In this document: positions 1-9,024 of the stretch, piece after piece
Position numbering within the stretch: position 1 is the stretch's first letter
Layout of the letters: each line of letters opens with the position of its first letter
Assembly: GCF_000381925.1 (NCBI RefSeq)
Contig: NZ_KB907308.1
Coordinates: 1,364,001 to 1,428,000 of the forward strand
Direction of reading: 5' to 3'
Length of the DNA stretch: 64,000 nt
Origin: Nocardia sp. BMG111209
GTDB taxonomy: Bacteria; Actinomycetota; Actinomycetes; Mycobacteriales; Mycobacteriaceae
Translations under genes and position numbers: made by a program
Notes under the pieces: model-generated
Databases searched by the model: none
The model's input: the letters and a program-made list of their open reading frames with translations, nothing else
Told to the model about the DNA's origin: nothing

Positions 1-249
1 GGCCGATCGGTTTCCGGCGCTGTCCAGCGCGTAGATCCGGCGGGTACCCTCCGCCCGCACGGAGAGCAGTCCGGCCTCGCGCAGCACTTTGAGATGCTGG
101 GAGACCGCGGGCTGTGAGATCGGCGTAATCGCCTGTACCGCAGTCACTATCGCGCCTGCGGGCTGTTCTCCCGTGCGCACCAGTTCGAGGATGAACCGGC
201 GTACCGGATCTCCGAGGGCGTCGAAGATCCGGGCCGGCGCCCGCTCCAT
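1..249 (-). CDS. ArsR-family HTH transcriptional regulator (3' end cut by window edge)
   Basis: The first 83 codons of a small winged-helix regulator lie on the minus strand; the rest runs off the left edge. The start ATG at 249 shares one base with the TGA of the upstream SRPBCC gene, so the two are translationally coupled. The fragment reads as a classic ArsR N-terminus: FDALGDPVRRFILELV (helix 1 and 2), then ISQPAVSQHLKVLREAGL (recognition helix), then the wing with VRAEGTRRIYAL. In family members paired with SRPBCC/AHSA1 proteins the regulator normally represses its own operon. No metal-binding Cys motif (CxC) is visible in this part. The family call is firm; the ligand is unknown. Confidence 0.9.
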   Translation of the reverse strand, partial: MERAPARIFDALGDPVRRFILELVRTGEQPAGAIVTAVQAITPISQPAVSQHLKVLREAGLLSVRAEGTRRIYALDSAGNRSA

Positions 250-905
250 CAGGACTCCGTACCGTCCTCGGGCACGCCGGTGTAGAAGGCGAAGGTGCGC
301 TCGCCGGCGGCCTGTGCGGCGGCGGGGTCGTCGCCGTCGGCGGTCGCGGCGCGGGCCCACGCGGTCGCGGCGGCGCGCGCGAACTCCCGGCCCTCGGGGG
401 TGGTCGGGAATGCCGCTCCCACCTCGGGATCCACGGCCGCGCCCGACTCGATGTGCAGTCCCAGGCCCATCAGCGTGAGATCCCAGCCCACGCCGACCGC
501 CCCCGGTCCGTACTCGGTCCAGAACTGCGGATCGACCGGCGCCTCGTGCACGAGTTCGAGGACGGTGCCCGCGCCCGCATCGGTCAGGTTCACCTCGAGC
601 CAGGACACCAGCGGCCCCATCTCCCAGGTCACGGCCAGGCGGCGCGGCTCGTCGCACTCCTCGATCACGCCGCCGGCATTGCCGACGAGCTGATAGCGGC
701 CACCCGGCTTCAACTCCCCCTCCACCGGCAGGAACCAGCGCGGCAGCCGGTCCGCGCTCGTGAGCGCGTCCCACAGGTCGGCCCGGTCGGTCGGGTAGGT
801 CCGCCGCGCGACGGCGATCCGTGTGGTGGCGCCGTCGCGGGACCCGGTCCGGACCTCGCGGGCCACCAGGCCGGCGGTGGCGATCGGATCTTCCAGCAGG
901 CTCAT
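249..905 (-). CDS. SRPBCC (AHSA1-like) domain protein
   Basis: A 218-residue protein of the START/Bet v1-like SRPBCC fold, a small-molecule-binding cup. It has the usual AHSA1 N-terminal pattern (YPTDRADLWDALTSADRLPRWFLPVEGELKPGG, split here as YPTDRADLWDALTSADR then LPRWFLPVEGELKPGG) and a central VTWEMGPLVSWLEVNL strand region. The ATG at 905 is preferred to the one at 909-911, because AGGAGG at 912-917 abuts the outer ATG but is well spaced for the inner one. It is first in a two-gene unit with the ArsR gene. This order (effector first, regulator second) is less common than the reverse. The ligand cannot be predicted. Confidence 0.85.
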   Translation of the reverse strand: MSLLEDPIATAGLVAREVRTGSRDGATTRIAVARRTYPTDRADLWDALTSADRLPRWFLPVEGELKPGGRYQLVGNAGGVIEECDEPRRLAVTWEMGPLVSWLEVNLTDAGAGTVLELVHEAPVDPQFWTEYGPGAVGVGWDLTLMGLGLHIESGAAVDPEVGAAFPTTPEGREFARAAATAWARAATADGDDPAAAQAAGERTFAFYTGVPEDGTES

Positions 906-918
906 GACCATCCTCCTT

Positions 919-938
919 ATATAAGTTTGAAGTTATAT
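919..938. promoter_or_regulatory. AT-rich imperfect palindrome, candidate ArsR operator
   Basis: The 20-bp sequence ATATAAGTTTGAAGTTATAT has half-sites matching at 8 of 10 positions. It lies directly upstream of the SRPBCC Shine-Dalgarno in otherwise GC-rich DNA. Its place and symmetry fit an ArsR-type operator overlapping the promoter of the SRPBCC-arsR unit. Confidence 0.55.
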
Positions 939-992
939 TAGACGACGGAGCGGAATCCCGGCGGGATTCGGCGATCATGACGCGGAGAAGCG

Positions 993-1026
993 AAAAGGCC
1001 CCGGAACCAAGGAGTTCCGGGGCCTT
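993..1026 (-). terminator. Intrinsic terminator of the tRNA gene
   Basis: A perfect 13-bp stem (995-1007 with 1014-1026) and a 6-nt loop is followed on the minus strand by TTTTCG. It starts 8 bases past the tRNA 3' end, so it ends the tRNA transcript and shields the SRPBCC-arsR promoter. Confidence 0.85.
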
Positions 1027-1033
1027 CCGTGAG

Positions 1034-1107
1034 TAGCGGGGACAGGATTTGAACCTGCGGCCTCTGGGTTATGAGCCCAGCGAGCTACCGAGCTGCTCCA
1101 CCCCGCG
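1034..1107 (-). tRNA. Initiator tRNA-Met (CAT anticodon)
   Basis: A 74-nt cloverleaf reads from 1107 to 1034 with acceptor strand CGCGGGG and 3' strand CCCCGCT plus discriminator A. The anticodon arm CTGGG-CTCATAA-CCCAG contains the three G:C pairs that mark initiator tRNA, and position 1:72 is the unpaired-type C-T. The T-arm carries GGTTCAAATCC. CCA is not encoded. These features separate it from elongator tRNA-Met. Confidence 0.95.
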
Positions 1108-1339
1108 TCGCTGTGGACAACGCTACCGTACGCACTGCCGGAACTCCCAATCGCCTGATGAGAGGCAGTTTCCGGCGATCGGCCGAGTCGACGGCAATAC
1201 GGGTGCCCGCAATCACTTACTCCGTACGAAAACCGTGTGTACAATTCTGAGAATCACATTTCCAATATCGACATAGGCGGGTCGGCGCTGATCGCGATCG
1301 GCCCGGTGACCTGGGCAAACGAATTACGGAGGACGGGAC

Positions 1340-1756
1340 ATGGCGAAGGCGCTCGCGCCCGAAGCATCCACGTGGCCTGCAGAGGACCCGCAGCTCATCG
1401 GCAGCCGGTGCGGTTCGTGCAGCGCGGTGACGTGGCCCAAGCAGGATCACTGCCCGCGATGCAGCAAGCCGGACATGGCGGAGCGGCTGCTGCCGCGCCG
1501 CGGCACCCTGGTGGCCTGGACGACTCAGGGCTTCGTCCCGAAGTTGCCGTACGCGGGCAAGGAGACCGCCGACACGTTCGAGCCGTTCGGCATCGGCCTG
1601 GTCCAGCTCGGTGACGAGGTGCGGGTGGAGTCGCGGCTGACCACCGCGAACCCGGACGATCTGAAGATCGGTATGGAGCTCGAGCTGACCTTCGTGCCGC
1701 TGTACGTCGACGAGGCGGGCGACGAGGTCGTGACCGTCGCATTCCAGCCGGCCTGA
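1340..1756 (+). CDS. Zn-ribbon OB-fold protein (DUF35), thiolase partner
   Basis: A 138-residue protein with an N-terminal rubredoxin-like zinc ribbon (CGSC at about residues 24-27 and CPRC at about 38-41) followed by an OB-fold that may bind acyl-CoA. GGAGG seven bases before the ATG supports the start. It ends 11 bp before a thiolase-superfamily gene. In this family DUF35 proteins form obligate complexes with SCP-x/Ltp-type thiolases or aldolases, such as those acting in sterol side-chain or fatty-acyl degradation. I infer that the pair is one enzyme; the acyl substrate is unknown. Confidence 0.88.
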   Translation: MAKALAPEASTWPAEDPQLIGSRCGSCSAVTWPKQDHCPRCSKPDMAERLLPRRGTLVAWTTQGFVPKLPYAGKETADTFEPFGIGLVQLGDEVRVESRLTTANPDDLKIGMELELTFVPLYVDEAGDEVVTVAFQPA

Positions 1757-1767
1757 AGGAGACAGAC

Positions 1768-2910
1768 ATGAACGACGTTGCCATCATCGGCATCGGCCTG
1801 CATCCGTTCGGCCGGTTCCCCAAGTCGGCCATCGAAATGGGCGCCGACGCAATCCATCTCGCGCTCGCCGACGGCGGGGTCGAATGGAAGGACATCCAGT
1901 TCGGCTTCGGCGGCAGCTACGAGGTCAGCAACCCGGACGCGGTCACCCGGCTGGTCGGCCTCACCGGTATCCCGTTCACCAACGTGTTCAATGCCTGTGC
2001 GACAGCGGCGAGTTCGATCGAGCAGACCGCCGAGGCGATCCGCTCGGGCCGGTACGACATCGGCATCGCGGTCGGCATGGACAAGCATCCGCGCGGTGCG
2101 TTCACCGACGATCCGGCGAAGCTCGGCCTGCCCGCCTGGTACGCGGAGAACGGTCAGTTCGTCACCACGAAGTTCTTCGGCATCAAGGCCAATCGCTACA
2201 TCCAGGATCACGGCATCTCGCAGCGCACCCTCGCCAAGATCGCCGCGAAGAACATCCGCAACGGCGTGCTGAACCCGAACGCGTTCCGGCGCAAGCCGAT
2301 CGCGGAAGACGACATCCTGAACTCGGCGATGCTCAACTACCCGTTGACGCAGTACATGTTCTGCTCGCCGGACGAGGGTGCGGCGGCGGTGATCATGTGC
2401 CGCGGCGATATCGCCCACCGGTACACCTCGCAGCCGGTGTACCTGCGCTCCACCGCGATTCGCACCCGCCGCTACGGCGCGTACGAGGTGCACAGCACCT
2501 GGGCCGCCGTGGACGAGGACGTCTCGCCGACGGTCTACGCCTCGCGGGCCGCCTACGAGGCCGCGGGCATCGGCCCGGAGGACGTCGACGTCATCCAGTT
2601 GCAGGACACCGACGCCGGCGCCGAGCTGATCCACATGGCGGAGAACGGTTTCTGCGCCGACGGCGACCAGGAGAAGCTGCTGTCCGAGGGCGCCACCGAG
2701 ATCGGCGGCCGGCTGCCGGTGAACACCGACGGCGGCCTGATCGCCAACGGTGAGCCGATCGGCGCCTCCGGCATCCGGCAGGTCTACGAGCTGGTGCTCC
2801 AGCTGCGCGGACAGGCCGGCGAGCGGCAGGTACCGAACAACCCGCGGGTGGGTTACGCCCAGGTCTACGGTGCCCCGGGCACCGCGGCGGCCACCGTGCT
2901 GTCGCTCTGA
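1768..2910 (+). CDS. Thiolase-superfamily protein (lipid-transfer-protein type)
   Basis: A 380-residue thiolase of the Ltp/SCP-x branch that is annotated as lipid-transfer protein in actinobacteria. The N-terminal nucleophile region reads VFNACATAASSIEQ, with Cys near residue 73 in the family position. The C-terminal half has a GGLIANGEPIGASGIRQ motif that matches the CoA/His region of thiolases. The second catalytic Cys-Gly-Gly motif of biosynthetic thiolases is absent. This occurs in Ltp2-like proteins that act as retro-aldolases with a DUF35 partner, so aldolase activity rather than thiolysis is possible. GGAG before the ATG and the 11-bp gap to the OB-fold gene indicate an operon. Confidence 0.88.
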   Translation: MNDVAIIGIGLHPFGRFPKSAIEMGADAIHLALADGGVEWKDIQFGFGGSYEVSNPDAVTRLVGLTGIPFTNVFNACATAASSIEQTAEAIRSGRYDIGIAVGMDKHPRGAFTDDPAKLGLPAWYAENGQFVTTKFFGIKANRYIQDHGISQRTLAKIAAKNIRNGVLNPNAFRRKPIAEDDILNSAMLNYPLTQYMFCSPDEGAAAVIMCRGDIAHRYTSQPVYLRSTAIRTRRYGAYEVHSTWAAVDEDVSPTVYASRAAYEAAGIGPEDVDVIQLQDTDAGAELIHMAENGFCADGDQEKLLSEGATEIGGRLPVNTDGGLIANGEPIGASGIRQVYELVLQLRGQAGERQVPNNPRVGYAQVYGAPGTAAATVLSL

Positions 2911-2927
2911 CTTTCGCCCGAACATCG

Positions 2928-2960
2928 CAGTGGGACCGAGGTTTCGCCTCGGTCCCACTG
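2928..2960 (+). terminator. Intrinsic terminator of the OB-fold/thiolase operon
   Basis: A perfect 14-bp stem (2928-2941 with 2947-2960) has a 5-nt TTTCG loop. It lies 18 bp after the thiolase stop and is followed by TCGTTTCGTCG. Confidence 0.85.
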
Positions 2961-2975
2961 TCGTTTCGTCGTATT

Positions 2976-3034
2976 CCGGCGTACCGGTTCCGTCGGCACG
3001 GCCAATTGACCGTGACGCGGAACCGGTACGCCGG
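2976..3034. repeat. 17-bp perfect inverted repeat with nested stem
   Basis: The arms 2976-2992 and 3018-3034 are exact complements around a 25-nt loop. The loop holds its own 5-bp stem (CACGG with CCGTG). It lies 15 bp after the thiolase terminator and is followed by TTAAGTTT. It could be a second terminator or a protein-binding cruciform. Confidence 0.6.
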
Positions 3035-3201
3035 TTAAGTTTCAGCGCCGCGCCGGTTCGATATCGTTGTGCCGCCGGAGTTTTCCGGTCGGAAAGGCCC
3101 GAATCCCGTATGGACCGCAATTATCGGTCCCGGCCGAGACGAAAAATCATGCGATTTCAATCTGCATCCGCGCGCGTCACCGGATTCGAGAGCGGGCAAA
3201 C

Positions 3202-3215
3202 GTGACGCAAGTCAC
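3202..3215. promoter_or_regulatory. CRP-type binding site upstream of the Rpf-like gene
   Basis: The sequence GTGACGCAAGTCAC is a perfect palindrome with the GTGA-N6-TCAC core of mycobacterial cAMP receptor protein sites. A second, longer inverted repeat (GTGAT with ATCAC, about 3225-3243) follows it. In M. tuberculosis CRP (Rv3676) is known to control rpfA, so a site here fits the adjacent gene. It is about 310 bp from the start codon, which implies a long leader. Confidence 0.6.
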
Positions 3216-3402
3216 TTTTCGGGAGTGATTCACGACACATCACGGCCGAATAACAGACCGTCCGGATTTTCCGTCATGGCATTGCCGAGCTGCGACGAAA
3301 CGCTTTACGCAGTTATGCATTACATACCATTACCCGTGTTATCAAGACGTGATCTGATCGAATTCGTTAGTTAATCTCGTTCTCGGCCCGGAACATCCGT
3401 GA

Positions 3403-4065
<663 letters not shown>

Positions 4066-4077
4066 GCCCACGACCAC

Positions 4078-4116
4078 AGCGGCGCTGCGGGCCCCACCGG
4101 GACCCCCAGCGCCGCT
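4078..4116 (+). terminator. Hairpin terminator after the Rpf-like gene
   Basis: AGCGGCGCTG (4078-4087) pairs exactly with CAGCGCCGCT (4107-4116). The loop is G/C-rich and could pair further. It lies 12 bp past the stop. There is no U-tract, as is common in actinobacteria. Confidence 0.6.
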
Positions 4117-4262
4117 GCCGTTCCCGCAATAGCCGATCCGCATAGCACAACGAACGGCTTCGCAACCAATCCGTACGGAGTGTCGGAAACGACGCTCCGA
4201 TGGCACATTTGGGTCGAATCACTCGAACGTATCTTCGAGATTTCGCCGCTACCTTGGGCGGC

Positions 4263-5162
4263 ATGGTCAGTTCCCAACACGAAGCGATGCACCGGATCTT
4301 CCAGACCGACCCCGGTATGTTCGCCCGCGCCACGCGCGCACTGGATCTGCCGTTCCCCGATCCGCTCGAGGTCGAGCTACTGTCCGTCGACCTCACGACC
4401 ATCGAACCCATCGAACGACGCGTGGACACGCTGCTGCGAATCCTCACTGCCGCAGGCACATTCATTCTCGCGGTGGAGGCACAGCGCTCGTATGATCCGG
4501 ACAAGAGCGCGACGTGGCCCTACTACGTGACCTACGTCCACACCAAATACGAACTACCGGTGGTGCTGCTGGTCGTCACCGACGACGCGGCGACCGCTCG
4601 CAGGATCCGTACCCTGCCGCCCATCGGCCACCCGTTCCACGCCACCCTGGTGATACACCCGATTGTGCTGGGCCCTGCGGAGTTACCCGTCATCACCGAC
4701 GCGGAGACGGCCGCGGACGACATCCCGCTGGCGGTGCTGTCGGCGATCGCCCATGCCGACGATCCACGCATCGATGAGATATTGACAGTCCTGGCCAAAG
4801 CCATGAAACAGATCGACAGCGGAGATGGTGACAACTTCGCCGACCTGACCGAATTCGGCCTCGGTGACTCGCCGGCCGGTGACCTGTGGAGGAAGATCGT
4901 GTCCGTGGAGATGTTCTATCGCTCGAAGACCGCGAACCAACTGTGGGCTGCGGCACGGGATGAGGGGCGGACCGAAGGCCACGCCGAGGGCCTTGCCGAG
5001 GGCGTGGCCCACACCCTGCTGCTCATTCTGGACCGTCGCGACATCGAGGTCCCGGACGACATCCGTGCCCGTATCACCGATACGCACGACGCGGACCTGC
5101 TCGCGGCCTGGGTCGACAGAGCACTCACCGCGACGTCGGCCGCCGATCTGTTCGTCGACTGA
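4263..5162 (+). CDS. Rpn-like PD-(D/E)XK nuclease-family protein
   Basis: A protein of about 299 residues from the ATG at 4263. The reading frame is open further upstream, but MVSSQHEAMHRIF matches the usual start of actinobacterial relatives. The nuclease-like core shows RRVDTLLRI (Asp) followed by ILAVEAQ, giving a D...E-x-Q signature where the usual Lys is Gln. That is typical of the Rpn/transposase-like PDDEXK_2 group. The tail has the alternating GRTEGHAEGLAEGVAH repeats seen in Rpn proteins. Rpn proteins promote RecA-independent recombination in E. coli; the role of actinobacterial members is unclear. It stands alone and ends at a convergent terminator. Confidence 0.7.
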   Translation: MVSSQHEAMHRIFQTDPGMFARATRALDLPFPDPLEVELLSVDLTTIEPIERRVDTLLRILTAAGTFILAVEAQRSYDPDKSATWPYYVTYVHTKYELPVVLLVVTDDAATARRIRTLPPIGHPFHATLVIHPIVLGPAELPVITDAETAADDIPLAVLSAIAHADDPRIDEILTVLAKAMKQIDSGDGDNFADLTEFGLGDSPAGDLWRKIVSVEMFYRSKTANQLWAAARDEGRTEGHAEGLAEGVAHTLLLILDRRDIEVPDDIRARITDTHDADLLAAWVDRALTATSAADLFVD

Positions 5163-5195
5163 GCAGGCCGGGGACCGTGCCGCTGCCCACACAGC

Positions 5196-5229
5196 AGGGC
5201 GGCTCCGCCGGAATCGGCGGAGCCGCCCT
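5196..5229. terminator. Bidirectional terminator between convergent genes
   Basis: A perfect 14-bp stem (5196-5209 with 5216-5229) and a 6-nt loop lies between the Rpn-like gene (plus) and the UPF0182 gene (minus). Confidence 0.8.
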
Positions 5230-5241
5230 GGTGGACGAGCG

Positions 5242-8241
5242 CTAGCCCCCCGTCTTGTTGTAGTCGTCGATCGCCTTCTGCAGGACCTCCAGCGAGCGGC
5301 CGAGTTGGCCCAGGTCGCCGGAGTGCTGGGCGTCCTGGACGGACTTGAGGGCGTCGTTCATCTCCTTGACCGCGGCGTCGCGGCCGGCGGAGCCGGTGGG
5401 GGGCAGGATCGGTGGGGTTGTCGGGGTGCTCGGGGTCGGCTGGGTGCCGCCGCCGGGGACGCTCGGCGGGAGGACCGACTGCTGGCCGGGTTGCTGGGTG
5501 GCGCCGCCGCCCAGGCCGTCCTTCACGTCGTTGAGGGCGTCACCCAGGGTGGCCTGGTAGCCGACCTTGTCGGCGTAGCTGGCCAGCACCTTCACCAACT
5601 GGGGGAAGGAGGCGGCGTTGGGGCCGCTGTTGCGTTCCAGATACCAGGGTTCGACGTACAGGACGCCGCCGTCGCCCACCGGGAGGGTCAGGAGGTTGCC
5701 ATATTTGATCTTGTTGGTATTGCCGCCGGTGAGGACCGTGCGGTCACTCGACACCCGGGCGTCGGTGGTCATCGACGTCTGAACCTGTTGGGGGCCAGGG
5801 GTTTGCGAGTCCGTAGGTAATTTCAGCACGGTGAATTTGCCGTAGTTGTCCGGGTCGGAATCCACGGATATATAGGCCGCCAGGAAGTTCCGGCGGAAAC
5901 CGACCATCGCACTGGTCAGTTTGAACGCGGCCTTACCGGTTTTCGGATCGCCCATCAGCACGTAGTACGGCGGTTGATGGGCCGTCGTGGGTGCGTCCGA
6001 GGTCGGATCGCTCGGCACCGACCAGAAGGCGTTGTTGGTGAAGAACTCGCGCGGATCGTTCACGTGGTAGCGGGCCAGCATCTCCCGCTGCACCTTGAAC
6101 AGATCCTCCGGATAGCGGAAGTGGGCCCGCAGTTCCGGCGTGATCGCGCTCGACGGCTTCACGGTGTTGGGGAACACCCCGCGCCACGCCTGCAGGACCG
6201 GATCGCTCGGATCCGTCTCGTACAGGGTCACCGTGCCGTCGTAGGCGTCGACGGTGGCCTTCACCGAGTTGCGGATGTAGCTGACCTCCTTGCGGGGCAG
6301 CACGCGGCCGGTGTTCTGGTCGATCGAATCCTCCGCGGCGCCGTCCAGCGAGGTGCGCTGCGCGTAGGGGAAGTTGTCGAGCGTGGTGTACGCGTCGACG
6401 ATCCACAGGATGCGCCCACCGACCACGGCCGGATAGACGGCGCCGTCGGCGGTCAGCCACGGCGCCACCTGCGCCACCCGGTCCCGCGGATCACGATTGA
6501 AGATGATCTTCGAATCGGATCCGATGGCCCCGGAGAACAGGATGTTGCGTTCGGCGTACTTGGCGGCAAAGGCGAATCGGTTGAGCCAGTTGCCGATCGG
6601 CACGCCGCCGCGGCCGGAGTAGGTGTATTGGTCTGTGCCGGTGTCGTATTCGCGCGGCGGCTGGGCATTGCCGCCGACGATCGCATAGTCCGCATCCGAC
6701 TTGGAGATCATCTCGCCGAAGTAGATGCGCGGCTGATCGACCTTGATGGCCTGCTTGTCCTTCGGCGTGAACAGGTCACTGACCGTGGACTGGTCACCCA
6801 GGTTGAACACCGGATAGCCGTAGCCGCCGGTCGACGGATTGCTGCTGCCGGAGCCGGTCGCCGCCTGCTGGGTCTCCTTCGGCGGCGCGACGTTCACCCG
6901 ATTGGCCGGCGCGGCAACGAAACCGTCGCCGTGGGTGTAGACGGTGTGCTTGTTGATCCAGTCGGTCTGGTTACCGGACAGGTTCTGCGGCACCAGTTCT
7001 CGCGCGGCCACGATGTAGTCCTGGACCTCGCCGTTGATGGTGTAGCGGTCGATGTCCAGCGGATCCGGGAATCCGTAGAAGTTCTGCAACTGCTGCCGCT
7101 GGATGAAGGTCTGCGTCAACAGGTTCGGATCCAGCAGCCGGATGTTCTTGATGGTCTGCTGATCCGCCGGGATGGTGGACGGATCCTTCGTCTCGACACC
7201 CTTGTAGTCGACGTAGGAGACCTTGTCGTCGGTGAGTCCGTACGCCTGCCGGGTGGCGGTGATGTTGCGCTGGATGTAGGCGGATTCCTTGGTGGCCGCG
7301 TTCGGCCGCACCTCGAACTGCTCCACGATGAGCGGCCACACCGCGCCGACCAGGATGGACGACAGCACCAGCAGCGCCGCCGCCATGGCCGGCACCCGCA
7401 GGTCGCGCAGCACCACACCGGCGAAGAACGCCAGCGCGCAGATCACCGCGATCGACAACAGGATCAGCTTCGCCGGCAGTACCGCGTTGATATCGGTGTA
7501 GGAGCCGCCGGTGAAGGTGGACTCCTTGCGGGTGCTCGACAGCAGTGAATACCGGTCGAACCAGTACGCGATCGCCTTGAACAACACGAACAGCCCGGCG
7601 ATCACCGCCAGCTGGACGCGGGCGGGCCGGGTCAGCGTGCCCTCCCGGCCGGACAGCCGCAGACCGCCGAAGACGTAGTGCGTGATCAGATTCGCGAAGA
7701 ACGCGATCACGATGGCGACGAACAGCCAGTTCAGCACCATCTTGTAGAACGGCAGATCGAAGGCGTAGAAACCGACGTCCAGCCCGAACTGCGGATCCTT
7801 GATGTGGAACGAGCCACCGTGCAGGAACAACTGCACCGTCACCCAGCTCGACTGCGCGACCAGTCCGCACAGCAGGCCCACCAGACCCGGGATGCCGATA
7901 CCGAACAGTCGCAGCCGGCCCATCACCGTGGTGCGGTACCGCGCGATCGGATCGTTCGGCCCGGCCGTCGGCACGAACACCGGCCGGGCCCGGTAGGCGA
8001 ACAGCATCGCCAGCCAGATCACCGCGCCCACGGCGACGGCGATCACCAGGAACAGCAGGATCCGGGTCAGCAGGACCGTGCCGTACACCCGCCGGAACCC
8101 CACCTCGCCGAACCACAGCCAATTGGTGTAAGCGTCGGTCAATCGCGGCCCGACCAGCAGCAACGCCGCCAGCACGAGGGCCGTCACAAGCAGCACCCGG
8201 CTGCGTCGAGACAGCGTTGGTAAGCCTGTCGGGGGGCGCAT
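5242..8241 (-). CDS. UPF0182 family membrane protein (Rv3193c-like)
   Basis: A 999-residue integral membrane protein from the ATG at 8241. The frame stays open upstream to 8955, but the family starts at this MRPPTGLPTLSRRSR region and the extension overlaps the divergent gene. About seven hydrophobic segments fill the first 330 residues, including VLLVTALVLAALLLVGP and ILLFLVIAVAVGAVIWL. A large extracytoplasmic domain follows. A Pro/Thr/Gln-rich linker (about 890-930) precedes a C-terminal helical segment. The function is not established for any member. It heads the conserved block seen in mycobacteria and is divergent from the PPA1309-like gene. Confidence 0.9.
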   Translation of the reverse strand: MRPPTGLPTLSRRSRVLLVTALVLAALLLVGPRLTDAYTNWLWFGEVGFRRVYGTVLLTRILLFLVIAVAVGAVIWLAMLFAYRARPVFVPTAGPNDPIARYRTTVMGRLRLFGIGIPGLVGLLCGLVAQSSWVTVQLFLHGGSFHIKDPQFGLDVGFYAFDLPFYKMVLNWLFVAIVIAFFANLITHYVFGGLRLSGREGTLTRPARVQLAVIAGLFVLFKAIAYWFDRYSLLSSTRKESTFTGGSYTDINAVLPAKLILLSIAVICALAFFAGVVLRDLRVPAMAAALLVLSSILVGAVWPLIVEQFEVRPNAATKESAYIQRNITATRQAYGLTDDKVSYVDYKGVETKDPSTIPADQQTIKNIRLLDPNLLTQTFIQRQQLQNFYGFPDPLDIDRYTINGEVQDYIVAARELVPQNLSGNQTDWINKHTVYTHGDGFVAAPANRVNVAPPKETQQAATGSGSSNPSTGGYGYPVFNLGDQSTVSDLFTPKDKQAIKVDQPRIYFGEMISKSDADYAIVGGNAQPPREYDTGTDQYTYSGRGGVPIGNWLNRFAFAAKYAERNILFSGAIGSDSKIIFNRDPRDRVAQVAPWLTADGAVYPAVVGGRILWIVDAYTTLDNFPYAQRTSLDGAAEDSIDQNTGRVLPRKEVSYIRNSVKATVDAYDGTVTLYETDPSDPVLQAWRGVFPNTVKPSSAITPELRAHFRYPEDLFKVQREMLARYHVNDPREFFTNNAFWSVPSDPTSDAPTTAHQPPYYVLMGDPKTGKAAFKLTSAMVGFRRNFLAAYISVDSDPDNYGKFTVLKLPTDSQTPGPQQVQTSMTTDARVSSDRTVLTGGNTNKIKYGNLLTLPVGDGGVLYVEPWYLERNSGPNAASFPQLVKVLASYADKVGYQATLGDALNDVKDGLGGGATQQPGQQSVLPPSVPGGGTQPTPSTPTTPPILPPTGSAGRDAAVKEMNDALKSVQDAQHSGDLGQLGRSLEVLQKAIDDYNKTGG

Positions 8242-8414
8242 GCCCACGATGCCACTCTCCCAGGTCCGGCGGCGCCCGTACTTGCACGCCGCAGTCCGAT
8301 GTCGGGGTGGTCCCAGGGGACCATCGCGCCCCACTCTACGTAAAACGGCTTGCGTTCGATCGAATGCCTCACCAACCCGGGCGCGGTAGGTGTCCGGCCC
8401 TCCGGCGGAGGCCT

Positions 8415-8420
8415 TACAGT
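8415..8420 (+). promoter_or_regulatory. Candidate -10 element of a leaderless transcript
   Basis: TACAGT lies 8 bases before the GTG at 8429, a spacing expected if transcription starts on the start codon. There is no Shine-Dalgarno. Leaderless genes are common in this order. The -35 is weak, so the call is tentative. Confidence 0.4.
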
Positions 8421-8428
8421 TGCTGCCC

Positions 8429-9022
8429 GTGACTCTTGCTAACCCGGCTTCCGCTCTGTACCGCTGTATCCGCGAGGTCGCGGAATATGCCGACGCCGAG
8501 GGCTGGGACCGGCCGCCGCAGATGTTCGCACTGGTGCCGACGCTGGATCTGGTGGCGGCCGAACCGTCACTGCAGGACGAACTCGACGACGGCGCCGAAC
8601 TCACCCCGATCGCGCAGGAGCCGTTTCCCGACGATGTCAGCAGCGAACTGGCGATCGACGAATTCCTGTCCACCACCAGCTGGCCCGAGTCGGTGACGGG
8701 ATGTGTTCTCGTACAGCAGATTCTGGTGCTGCCGCCGGACGCCGAACAGGCGCTGGACGACGCGATGTTCCCGGTGCTCGCCGATCGCGACGCGGCCGGG
8801 CGCGCGGCCCGCGACACCGCCGCCACCCACCCCGATCGCCGCGACGCCCGGCTGTTCGCCGGTGTGCTGCGCGACGGCACCTCACTGGCGCTGCTGCAGG
8901 TCCGGCCCGCCGCGGACGAGGACGAGGATCCGTTCGGCGACCTGGACCTGCGCACCTATCCGAATCTGGCGAACGATATCGTCGCCGCGCTGCGCAACAC
9001 CCTCGAGCAGGATCCCGAATAG
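8429..9022 (+). CDS. PPA1309-family hypothetical protein
   Basis: A protein of about 197 residues, starting at GTG 8429. The upstream frame to 8390 adds 13 residues with no ribosome site. The sequence resembles the conserved actinobacterial PPA1309 family: an N-terminal helix (SALYRCIREVAEYADAEGWD), PPQMFALVPTLDLVAAEP, and a conserved middle WPESVTGCVLVQQILVLPP. It is acidic, cytosolic and has no catalytic motif I can identify. It is divergent from UPF0182 and convergent with the PDZ/Lon gene (2-bp gap). Function unknown. Confidence 0.75.
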   Translation: MTLANPASALYRCIREVAEYADAEGWDRPPQMFALVPTLDLVAAEPSLQDELDDGAELTPIAQEPFPDDVSSELAIDEFLSTTSWPESVTGCVLVQQILVLPPDAEQALDDAMFPVLADRDAAGRAARDTAATHPDRRDARLFAGVLRDGTSLALLQVRPAADEDEDPFGDLDLRTYPNLANDIVAALRNTLEQDPE

Positions 9023-9024
9023 CG

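Noticed and set aside
1525..3120. 531-codon open frame opposite the OB-fold/thiolase pair
   Set aside because: Antisense shadow that crosses the two genes and their terminator; no ribosome site or domain.
8242..8955. Long N-terminal extension of the UPF0182 frame
   Set aside because: It overlaps the divergent PPA1309-like gene, is Ser/Arg-rich and is not part of the family; the ATG at 8241 fits family length.
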